11,166 bases of DNA from Verrucomicrobiota bacterium (GTDB lineage Bacteria > Verrucomicrobiota > Verrucomicrobiia > Chthoniobacterales > UBA10450): NCBI GenBank assembly GCA_003219095.1, contig QHPM01000302.1, positions 1 through 11,166 of the forward strand, written 5' to 3'. Of this stretch, positions 6,600 through 11,166 are shown in pieces; position 1 is the stretch's first letter; each line of letters opens with the position of its first letter. A program made the translations under genes and the position numbers. The notes under the pieces were generated by a model. That model was given only the letters and a program-made list of their open reading frames with translations. It was not told where the DNA came from and searched no databases.

Positions 6600-7277
6600 C
6601 TATTTTTCGCGGCGTAAATCGCGCTGGCTGCCTTCTGCGGTTGGTTGAAAGGAAATAATCCCGCTTTCTGGTTCCGTTTCCGACAACATCTGCACGATCT
6701 CAATACCGGCGCGTTCCATATCGTGCATCAGCGTGTTTACGCGCGAAGAAAGATAGCTGTAAGCAACGAAGGTGGGCGTCGCGACGACGAGTCCGGCCGC
6801 TGTCGTAAGTAAACTTTTATAAATCCCGGCGGACAATTCCGTCACCGTGGCATAACCGCCATTGGAGGCGATAACGCCGAAGGCTTCAATCATTCCCGCC
6901 ACGGTGCCGAGCAAGCCCAGCAGCGGCGCGAGATAGGCCAGAGTAGCGAGGACACCGAGGAAGCGCTCCAGTTTGGGTACTTCCAGCTGGCCGGCTTCCT
7001 GCACAATTTCGCGCAATTCCGATCGCGGGAGATCATGCCGGATAATCGCGGCGTGAATCACACGTGCCACCGGTCCGGGCGTGCCGGCGGATTCATGCAA
7101 TGCTTCGGCAAAATTGCGGCGCTTGATCAGGTTGGCCAGGCCCTTCAAAAATTCGCCCACGTGAATGGTGGCGCGATGCAGATAAAAAATCCGCTCGGCG
7201 AAAACGGCAATCGAGATGATGCTGCAAATGAGAATGGGCCACATTAGGAGCCCGCCCTTCTGGAGGTATTCGATCAC
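6600..7277 (-). CDS. exbB: ExbB/TolQ/MotA-family proton-channel subunit
   Basis: The 225-residue protein is called from GTG 7277, because AAGGGGAG lies 5 bases upstream (7283-7290). An in-frame ATG at 7307 would add ten residues but lacks such a site. Three membrane helices are visible at about 11-32, 108-131 and 152-175, the usual ExbB layout with a cytoplasmic domain between the first two. The second helix holds APLLGLLGTVAGMIEAF (117-133), the core family signature, and the third holds LLTTAAGLVVATP (156-168). Together with ExbD it forms the proton-driven stator that energises the TonB-like protein encoded just downstream. TolQ is the main alternative, but no tolA, tolB or pal is present. 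It is the first gene of the probable minus-strand operon ending with fabF. Confidence 0.93.
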   Translation of the reverse strand: MIEYLQKGGLLMWPILICSIISIAVFAERIFYLHRATIHVGEFLKGLANLIKRRNFAEALHESAGTPGPVARVIHAAIIRHDLPRSELREIVQEAGQLEVPKLERFLGVLATLAYLAPLLGLLGTVAGMIEAFGVIASNGGYATVTELSAGIYKSLLTTAAGLVVATPTFVAYSYLSSRVNTLMHDMERAGIEIVQMLSETEPESGIISFQPTAEGSQRDLRREK

Positions 7278-7282
7278 AAAAG

Positions 7283-7290
7283 CTCCCCTT
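7283..7290 (-). promoter_or_regulatory. Strong Shine-Dalgarno that sets the exbB GTG start
   Basis: On the minus strand AAGGGGAG lies 5 bases before GTG 7277. It is one of only two strong ribosome-binding sites in the window (the other is at 1215-1223), and it decides the start of the exbB-like gene in favour of GTG. Confidence 0.75.
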
Positions 7291-7292
7291 AA

Positions 7293-7306
7293 TGCCCTTT
7301 CGGGCA
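7293..7306. repeat. Short hairpin upstream of exbB
   Basis: TGCCC (7293-7297) and GGGCA (7302-7306) form a 5-bp stem with loop TTTC. It sits just upstream of the exbB ribosome-binding site, so it could lie in the exbB leader. It has no T-run on the minus strand. Confidence 0.4.
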
Positions 7307-7313
7307 CGAGGCA

Positions 7314-7463
7314 AGCGTCTTACCTGCGTTTGGCTGGTCTTGGTGGATCGAGCAGTCCCGTGCTCGATGTTTTCGGGCATCGCCCGCGGAGCGGCCGATC
7401 CACCTTTGTTTTTCTTCGTTGCTTTTTGCTTGAAACTTGAGCGCCTTACTTCCGTTTGGCTGG
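7314..7463. repeat. Imperfect 24-bp direct repeat flanking an inverted-repeat patch
   Basis: The 24 bases at 7314-7337 and at 7440-7463 match at 21 positions (both begin AGCG and end CGTTTGGCTGG). The second copy covers the stop codon and last codons of the secreted-protein gene; the first is in the gap before exbB. The 102 bp between them contain the inverted repeats listed separately. The layout could come from duplication of a gene end or from insertion of a small repeat element. Confidence 0.65.
7342..7404. repeat. Nested inverted repeats, REP- or MITE-like
   Basis: GGTGGATCG (7342-7350) is the exact reverse complement of CGATCCACC (7396-7404), giving a 9-bp outer stem. Inside, ATCGAGCA (7347-7354) pairs exactly with TGCTCGAT (7361-7368) around GTCCCG, and CGGGC (7374-7378) pairs with GCCCG (7382-7386) around ATC. 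The outer and first inner stems share bases, so alternative folds are possible. No T-run follows the stems on the minus strand, which argues against a simple terminator for the secreted-protein gene. Confidence 0.7.
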
Positions 7464-7808
7464 CGAAGCGCTTGGCGCGGCGGTTTGGCCAAGAAGTTTT
7501 CCCGCACCATCGTAAGTCGAGTACCCGATTTGATGCCCGGCAGCATGATCCTTTGGACCTAGAACTTCGGCGCGAGTGAAGCGGCCGTTTTCATCAAGTT
7601 CGTAGCGAATTTTTTCGCGGACTTTGCCATCCTTGCCCGTGGTAGTGGCGACGGTTTTGTGATTGGCGGCGTTGCTTTCATAAACTGTGCGCGAGCCATC
7701 AGCGTTGAGGACGACACTGACGCGGACCTCGCCGTTGTCTTCCTGTGCGCGGGTGCAAAGGGGAACGATGGTGACGCTGAAGAGGAGGGCGAAAGCGAGG
7801 GAGCGCAT
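7446..7808 (-). CDS. Small secreted protein of unknown function
   Basis: The frame extends further upstream, but the chosen start is ATG 7808, because the sequence from there begins with a clear signal peptide: MRSLAFALLF, a hydrophobic core to about residue 17, and likely cleavage near residues 21-22 (TRA-Q). This gives 120 residues. The mature part is hydrophilic and contains repeated short turns with DG, DENG or DGAG (around 37, 60, 72 and 100), suggesting a beta-rich fold. The tail is Ala/Pro/Ser-rich and ends in AKRK. I do not recognise the family. C18 lacks a proper lipobox, so a lipoprotein is unlikely. The gene lies on the same strand as exbB, 168 bp upstream of it and separated by repeats, so co-transcription is uncertain. 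No strong ribosome-binding site precedes the ATG. Confidence 0.7.
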   Translation of the reverse strand: MRSLAFALLFSVTIVPLCTRAQEDNGEVRVSVVLNADGSRTVYESNAANHKTVATTTGKDGKVREKIRYELDENGRFTRAEVLGPKDHAAGHQIGYSTYDGAGKLLGQTAAPSASPAKRK

Positions 7809-7949
7809 ATTGTTTAGGCGAGGCGGGAAAATTAAAGGGAAACCGAAAGAAGGCCAGCGTCTGTTGCGCCTGCGTTGTGTCGCCCGGCGGCTTCCTGCTC
7901 TGTAGAGCTTACAGCTCGGAGAGAGCGGTCGATCCATCGGAGTAAGTTT

Positions 7950-7961
7950 GGGACATGTCCC
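7950..7961. repeat. Perfect 12-bp palindrome
   Basis: GGGACATGTCCC reads the same on both strands. It could be an operator for a dimeric regulator of either divergent gene, or part of a dispersed repeat. No regulator gene is nearby to connect it to. Confidence 0.45.
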
Positions 7962-8004
7962 TCCAGCTTGAAACATGGCGTGCGCAAGCGTTGCGGCATT
8001 TGGA

Positions 8005-8052
8005 GGGCGCCGCTTTGTCGGCGCCCAAACTTTTTCCAGAGGCCTGGAAAAA
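8005..8052 (+). terminator. Two tandem hairpins upstream of the mra promoter, terminator-like
   Basis: GGGCGCCG (8005-8012) pairs perfectly with CGGCGCCC (8019-8026) around CTTTGT; five T residues start 4 bases later (8031-8035). The second hairpin uses those T residues: TTTTTCCAG (8031-8039) pairs perfectly with CTGGAAAAA (8044-8052) around AGGC. The A/T-flanked second stem could end transcription in either direction and would insulate the mra promoter. No plus-strand gene lies upstream to be terminated, so the role is uncertain. Confidence 0.45.
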
Positions 8053-8073
8053 CAAAAGAGCGAAGAAAAAGTA

Positions 8074-8102
8074 TTGACCACAAGGGGCAGTGGTGGTTAA
8101 GA
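8074..8102 (+). promoter_or_regulatory. Possible sigma-70 promoter of the mraZ operon
   Basis: TTGACC at 8074-8079 is close to the -35 consensus. At 17 bp spacing the -10 position is TTAAGA (8097-8102), a poor match, so the assignment rests mainly on the -35 and on overlap with the MraZ boxes, which normally sit on the mra promoter. Confidence 0.4.
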
Positions 8103-8126
8103 GTGGGACGAAGTGGATTAAAGTGG
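8093..8126 (+). promoter_or_regulatory. MraZ operator: four GTGG boxes at 10-bp period
   Basis: GTGG occurs at 8093, 8103, 8113 and 8123, each start exactly 10 bp after the previous one, so all boxes face the same side of the helix. MraZ of other bacteria binds tandem TGGG/GTGG-type repeats with 10-bp spacing in front of its own gene, usually three. The array ends 19 bp before the mraZ start and overlaps the likely -10 region, which fits autorepression of the operon. Confidence 0.85.
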
Positions 8127-8145
8127 ACGCTAATCCCGCCGGCCC

Positions 8146-8601
8146 ATGGACAGCATCGTCTCAGCTCAAACCTTTTACGCCGGCGAATTTCGTCACGCCA
8201 TTGACGAAAAAAATCGTATCACCATCCCTTCCCGCTGGCGTCGAAAAAATACCGAGGAATTTATTCTTCTGCCTGATTCCCAAAATCAGTTTCTCCTCGT
8301 CATGTCACCGGAGGAATTTGCTCGCATGAGCGCGGCCGCGGAAAGCAACGCTAGCATCGCGGCGCGCGAACGCCGCATTTTTTTGCGCCAGTTGCACTCC
8401 CGCGCCCAGCACGGCCTCGCTGACAAGCAAGGCCGCCTCGTTTTGCCGGAGGAACTTTGCCGCAAGATTGGATTGAAAGGTGAGGTCGCGCTCGTGGGCG
8501 GGCGCGGTCGTTTTGAAATTTGGAATGTGACGCGCTGGAAACGCGCCGACGAAGAAGAAACGCCGACCTACCAACACGTCGCCAACGTCATTGGCTTGTA
8601 G
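8146..8601 (+). CDS. mraZ: Transcriptional regulator MraZ
   Basis: The 151-residue protein has the usual MraZ length and double SpoVT/AbrB-like fold. The first DNA-binding half is RHAIDEKNRITIPSRWR (16-32) and the second is ADKQGRLVLPEELC (92-105). Each contains the conserved D-x3-R motif (D20/R24 and D93/R97). MraZ forms a ring-like oligomer that binds tandem boxes in front of its own gene and represses the division and cell-wall cluster. Four such boxes lie just upstream here. ATG 8146 is chosen because the family N-terminus starts shortly before the F-x-G-x-x-x-H block. No Shine-Dalgarno is visible near it. rsmH follows 5 bases after the stop. Confidence 0.96.
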   Translation: MDSIVSAQTFYAGEFRHAIDEKNRITIPSRWRRKNTEEFILLPDSQNQFLLVMSPEEFARMSAAAESNASIAARERRIFLRQLHSRAQHGLADKQGRLVLPEELCRKIGLKGEVALVGGRGRFEIWNVTRWKRADEEETPTYQHVANVIGL

Positions 8602-8606
8602 CGAAG

Positions 8607-9605
8607 ATGAATGCATTGCTCTTTGAACGTCCGATCTGGTTCGCTACCGGGCCACTCGTTCACGAGGAGGCGCAGGATCGGGAAGAATTCATTTATCATC
8701 GGCCGGTTCTCGTCCGCGAAGCGATTGAGCTGCTGGCGCCGCGCGCCGGCGCCTTGGTGTTGGATGCGACGTGCGGCGGCGGCGGGCACAGCGAGGCGAT
8801 CTTGAAAAGGGGCGCTGACGTTCTTGCGCTCGATCAGGATCCAGATGCGATCGCGGAAGCGACGAATCGGCTCTCCGAATTCGGCAATCGCGTTACTTTG
8901 CGGCAGGCAAATTTTCGCCACGCCGATCGTGTGCTCGATCAGCTGGAGGTCGGTAAGATTGGCGGAGCGATTCTCGATCTCGGTGTTTCCTCGCGCCAGC
9001 TCGAAAATGCCGAACGCGGTTTCAGTTTGATGCGGAATGGTCCGCTCGATATGCGGATGGATCCAGGGGCGGAGAAAACCGCGGATGCGATCATTAACAA
9101 TTACAGCGAAGAAGAGTTGACCCGGCTCTTTCGCGATCTGGGTGAAGAACCAGCTGCGCGTCGCCTTGCCAGTGCGATTGTGAAACAGCGAAAGATTGCG
9201 CCTTTTCGCGAAACACTGCCATTGGCACGCGCGATTGAGAAAATTGTCGGCCGGCACGGTCGCCGACACCCTGCGACGCAGGTTTTCCAGGCCTTGCGCA
9301 TGGAAGTGAACGACGAGCTTGGTGCGCTGGAGCAGGGATTGCGAGTGGTAACCAATCGGCTCGAGAGCGGGGCCCGGATTGCGGTGATTTCATTTCATTC
9401 GCTGGAAGACCGGATGGTGAAGAATTTCTTCCGCCAACGCAGTCGCGAATATTTCGATCGACCGGAATGGCCGGAACCGCGCCCAAACAAAGAGCGCGAT
9501 CTCATCGTCGTTACGCCAAAGCCGGTGGAACCGAGTGAAAACGAACAACGTGTTAATGCGCGGGCACGGAGCGCGAAATTGCGTGTCGCCGAAAAACTGG
9601 GATGA
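8607..9605 (+). CDS. rsmH: 16S rRNA (cytosine(1402)-N(4))-methyltransferase RsmH (MraW)
   Basis: This 332-residue protein from ATG 8607 transfers a methyl group from S-adenosylmethionine to N4 of C1402 in the 16S rRNA decoding centre. HRPVLVREAIELL (31-43) opens the core. VLDATCGGGGHSEAIL (51-66) is the SAM-binding glycine loop, and ALDQDPDAI (74-82) follows. ILDLGVSSRQL (122-132), GPLDMRMD (145-152), RRHPATQVFQALR (219-231) and ISFHSLEDR (261-269) are the remaining family blocks. The length slightly exceeds the E. coli enzyme (313) because of an N-terminal extension of about 25 residues. The frame is open upstream to 8520, but those starts lie inside mraZ. The stop overlaps the ftsL-like start as ATGA. 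Confidence 0.96.
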   Translation: MNALLFERPIWFATGPLVHEEAQDREEFIYHRPVLVREAIELLAPRAGALVLDATCGGGGHSEAILKRGADVLALDQDPDAIAEATNRLSEFGNRVTLRQANFRHADRVLDQLEVGKIGGAILDLGVSSRQLENAERGFSLMRNGPLDMRMDPGAEKTADAIINNYSEEELTRLFRDLGEEPAARRLASAIVKQRKIAPFRETLPLARAIEKIVGRHGRRHPATQVFQALRMEVNDELGALEQGLRVVTNRLESGARIAVISFHSLEDRMVKNFFRQRSREYFDRPEWPEPRPNKERDLIVVTPKPVEPSENEQRVNARARSAKLRVAEKLG

Positions 9606-9970
9606 GCCGGTCGCATTCAAAACAGCTCAATCGGGTGGGTGCAGCTTCGCTGGCGCGCTGGATTGTGATCACCGCTTTGCTGGCGGTGGCCGGACTTTGC
9701 TATGTCTATCTCAGCTTGCAGCTACATCGGCTCGGTGATCGCAAGAAATCGCTTGAGACCGAGCTCGCGGGCCTGCGCACGCAAAATGATGTCGCGAGTG
9801 TGCAAATCGCGGCGCTCACTTCGCGCAGCGCACTGCAACGCCGGCTAAAGGAAGGTTACCTCAAGATGTTTCCGATTGCGGAACAAAACATCGTCCGGCT
9901 CGCACCGATCCGGTCCGCGCCAGAGGAAAATGCCATTCGCCCGGTGGCAAACGATCAGGTTGGCAAATGA
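9602..9970 (+). CDS. ftsL: FtsL-like division protein
   Basis: The 122-residue protein has a short basic cytoplasmic tail, one membrane helix at about 20-40 and a coiled-coil-prone stretch (about 44-80, rich in Leu, Lys and Glu). This bitopic layout and the position between rsmH and ftsI are those of FtsL, which with FtsB and FtsQ activates the septal synthase FtsW-FtsI. FtsL sequences diverge strongly, so the call relies on topology and synteny. Both ends are translationally coupled: ATGA overlaps with rsmH and with ftsI. The C-terminal 30 residues are Pro-containing and not coiled coil. Confidence 0.75.
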   Translation: MSRSHSKQLNRVGAASLARWIVITALLAVAGLCYVYLSLQLHRLGDRKKSLETELAGLRTQNDVASVQIAALTSRSALQRRLKEGYLKMFPIAEQNIVRLAPIRSAPEENAIRPVANDQVGK

Positions 9971-11166
9971 GGTGGAATGGACGGACACGGTGCGCATTGG
10001 TTTGCATTGGTTTTGTTCTGCTTTTTAGCGCGTTCTCGTTTCGCCTGGTTTATCTCCAGTTGGTCAAACACGACGAGTACGCCGGGCTGGCGGCGGAGAA
10101 ACACGTTTACAAACAACCGATTTACGCCGAACGCGGCGCGATCACCGATGCCAATGGCGAAGTCCTCGCCCACAACGTGCCGGTGGAAATCGTCGTCGCC
10201 GACACGTCACATTTAAACAAGGAGAAGTTGGCCGAAGCCGTCGCGCTGCTGAGTCGCGACCTGAAAATCGATGCGGATGAGCTGTGGGGAAAACTCGGGA
10301 GTGACCGGCATTACATCGTCTTGAAACGGGATGTGCCGGAATCAGCAGCCGACGCGCTTCGGGCCAAACTTCGTGATCAAAATCTGCGCGGTGTTTATTT
10401 CGAACACGATGCCGCCCGACTTTATCCAAACGGCTCGATGCTTTGTCATGTCATCGGATTTACCGATTTCGATCACAAGGGAATTCAGGGCGTGGAAGCG
10501 TCGATGGATGAATATTTGCGGGGACAGGATGGCTACCGTTACATCGAACACAACCGCGCTGGTCAGGAAATCGTGCTTTACCGCGGGCAGGAGCGGGCCT
10601 CCCGCGACGGCTATCAGGTCCATCTTAGCGTTGATTTGAACTTGCAGAATATCGTTGAGAACGAAATCGACGCCGCCGTGCGCGAATATTCGCCGCAGAA
10701 AGCCACCATCATTCTGATGCGACCGCAGACCGGTGAGATTCTGGCGATGGCGAACCGGCCAGACTTTGATCTCAATGAGCGCAACGCCGCCCGGCCCGAG
10801 CAAATGAAGAATCGCGCCGTCATCGACCTGATGGAGCCGGGCTTGACGTTCAAGATCGTGACGGCGGCGGCGGCCTTGAACGAAAAAAAGGTACGGCCGG
10901 ACACTACCATCTATTGTGAAAAGGGGGTTTGGAATTATGGCGGGCGCACACTGCACGATCATCGCGCTTACGGGGAATTGAGCGTGCAGGACATCCTCGT
11001 GAAATCGAGCAACATTGGCGCGGCCAAACTGGCGATCAGTCTTGGCGACCAGAAATTTTACGAATACATCCGCCGGTTCGGATTTGGTGAACGCACCGGG
11101 GTGGAGTTGCCTGGTGAAATCAACGGGATGATTCGACCTCCGCAAAATTGGAGTAAGATTTCAATT
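9967..11166 (+). CDS. ftsI: FtsI/PBP3-type penicillin-binding protein, partial, with SxxK serine replaced by leucine
   Basis: The frame from ATG 9967 (ATGA overlap with ftsL) runs 400 codons to the right edge; the C-terminus, including the KTG motif, is outside. A single membrane helix is at about 9-30. The PBP dimerisation domain starts at ERGAITDANGEVLA (55-68) and includes GIQGVEASMDEYLRG (172-186). The transpeptidase domain begins near 215. The family normally cross-links septal peptidoglycan with a catalytic serine in PGSTFK. Here the motif reads PGLTFK (291-296): codon TTG at 10843-10845 gives L293 where Ser is required. K296 and the SSN motif (347-349) are intact, and the rest of the domain looks well conserved with no frameshift. 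The true protein may be catalytically dead, or the base may be an error (TCG would restore Ser). Confidence 0.92.
   Translation, partial: MRWNGRTRCALVCIGFVLLFSAFSFRLVYLQLVKHDEYAGLAAEKHVYKQPIYAERGAITDANGEVLAHNVPVEIVVADTSHLNKEKLAEAVALLSRDLKIDADELWGKLGSDRHYIVLKRDVPESAADALRAKLRDQNLRGVYFEHDAARLYPNGSMLCHVIGFTDFDHKGIQGVEASMDEYLRGQDGYRYIEHNRAGQEIVLYRGQERASRDGYQVHLSVDLNLQNIVENEIDAAVREYSPQKATIILMRPQTGEILAMANRPDFDLNERNAARPEQMKNRAVIDLMEPGLTFKIVTAAAALNEKKVRPDTTIYCEKGVWNYGGRTLHDHRAYGELSVQDILVKSSNIGAAKLAISLGDQKFYEYIRRFGFGERTGVELPGEINGMIRPPQNWSKISI

Larger units (their letters stand above)
7809..8145. other. Divergent intergenic region with hairpins and mra control elements
   Basis: This 337-bp gap separates the secreted-protein gene (minus) from mraZ (plus). 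It holds CTGTA/TACAG around GAGCT (7900-7914), a 12-bp perfect palindrome (7950-7961), two strong hairpins (8005-8052), and then the probable mra promoter and MraZ boxes. The part from about 7810 to 8052 encodes nothing convincing, although the minus frame is open there. Confidence 0.6.

Noticed and set aside
6593..6703. N-terminal extension of ExbD up to 6703
   Set aside because: It would overlap the end of exbB by about 100 bases and has no family similarity; ATG 6592 gives the standard ExbD length.
7809..8081. N-terminal extension of the secreted protein up to 8081
   Set aside because: The extra 91 residues cross strong hairpins, are Arg/Pro-rich, and would bury the clear signal peptide that begins at the ATG at 7808.
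1..11166. CRISPR array, tRNA, rRNA, insertion sequence with transposase, or toxin-antitoxin pair
   Set aside because: I looked for regularly spaced 25-40 bp repeats, tRNA-like arms, transposase motifs and small paired genes, and saw none.

Overview
The window is bacterial and mostly housekeeping in character. Its gene content and order suggest a member of the Verrucomicrobiota or a close PVC relative: a division/cell-wall cluster opening with mraZ-rsmH, a CBS-less GuaB3-type IMP dehydrogenase-like gene beside a FabF gene, and an ExbB/ExbD/TonB-like set. No rRNA, 16S-like marker or database search backs this, so the assignment is an inference.

Layout. (1) 1-936, minus strand: the N-terminal 312 codons of a GT39/PMT-type membrane glycosyltransferase that runs off the left edge. 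(2) 1231-2496, plus strand: a polytopic, GT-C-like membrane protein with strikingly G+C-rich third codon positions compared with everything around it, a candidate for horizontal acquisition. (3) 7277 down to 2639, minus strand: a probable operon exbB-exbD-tonB-like-(membrane zinc ribbon)-guaB3-fabF. Spacing is tight; two junctions are 4-base GTGA stop/start overlaps. Only the guaB3/fabF gap is wide, and it holds an inverted pair of 7-bp-periodic repeat arrays. (4) 7446-7808, minus strand: a small secreted protein of unknown function, separated from exbB by a patch of inverted and direct repeats. (5) 7809-8145: a 337-bp divergent intergenic region with several hairpins, a possible promoter and four GTGG boxes at an exact 10-bp period, the expected operator of MraZ. 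(6) 8146-11166, plus strand: mraZ, rsmH, a FtsL-like gene and ftsI (cut by the right edge). The last two junctions are ATGA overlaps.

How the genes work together. MraZ should repress its own operon through the GTGG boxes. RsmH methylates 16S rRNA, and FtsL and FtsI belong to the septal peptidoglycan machinery. ExbB/ExbD/TonB would harness the proton gradient to energise an outer-membrane process. FabF elongates fatty acids, and GuaB3 probably acts in guanine nucleotide metabolism.

The most notable observation is in ftsI. The catalytic serine of the SxxK transpeptidase motif reads as leucine (TTG where TCG would encode Ser), while the surrounding family motifs are intact. This is either a real pseudo-transpeptidase or a single-base error. 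I see no clear evidence of an entirely new multi-gene system.
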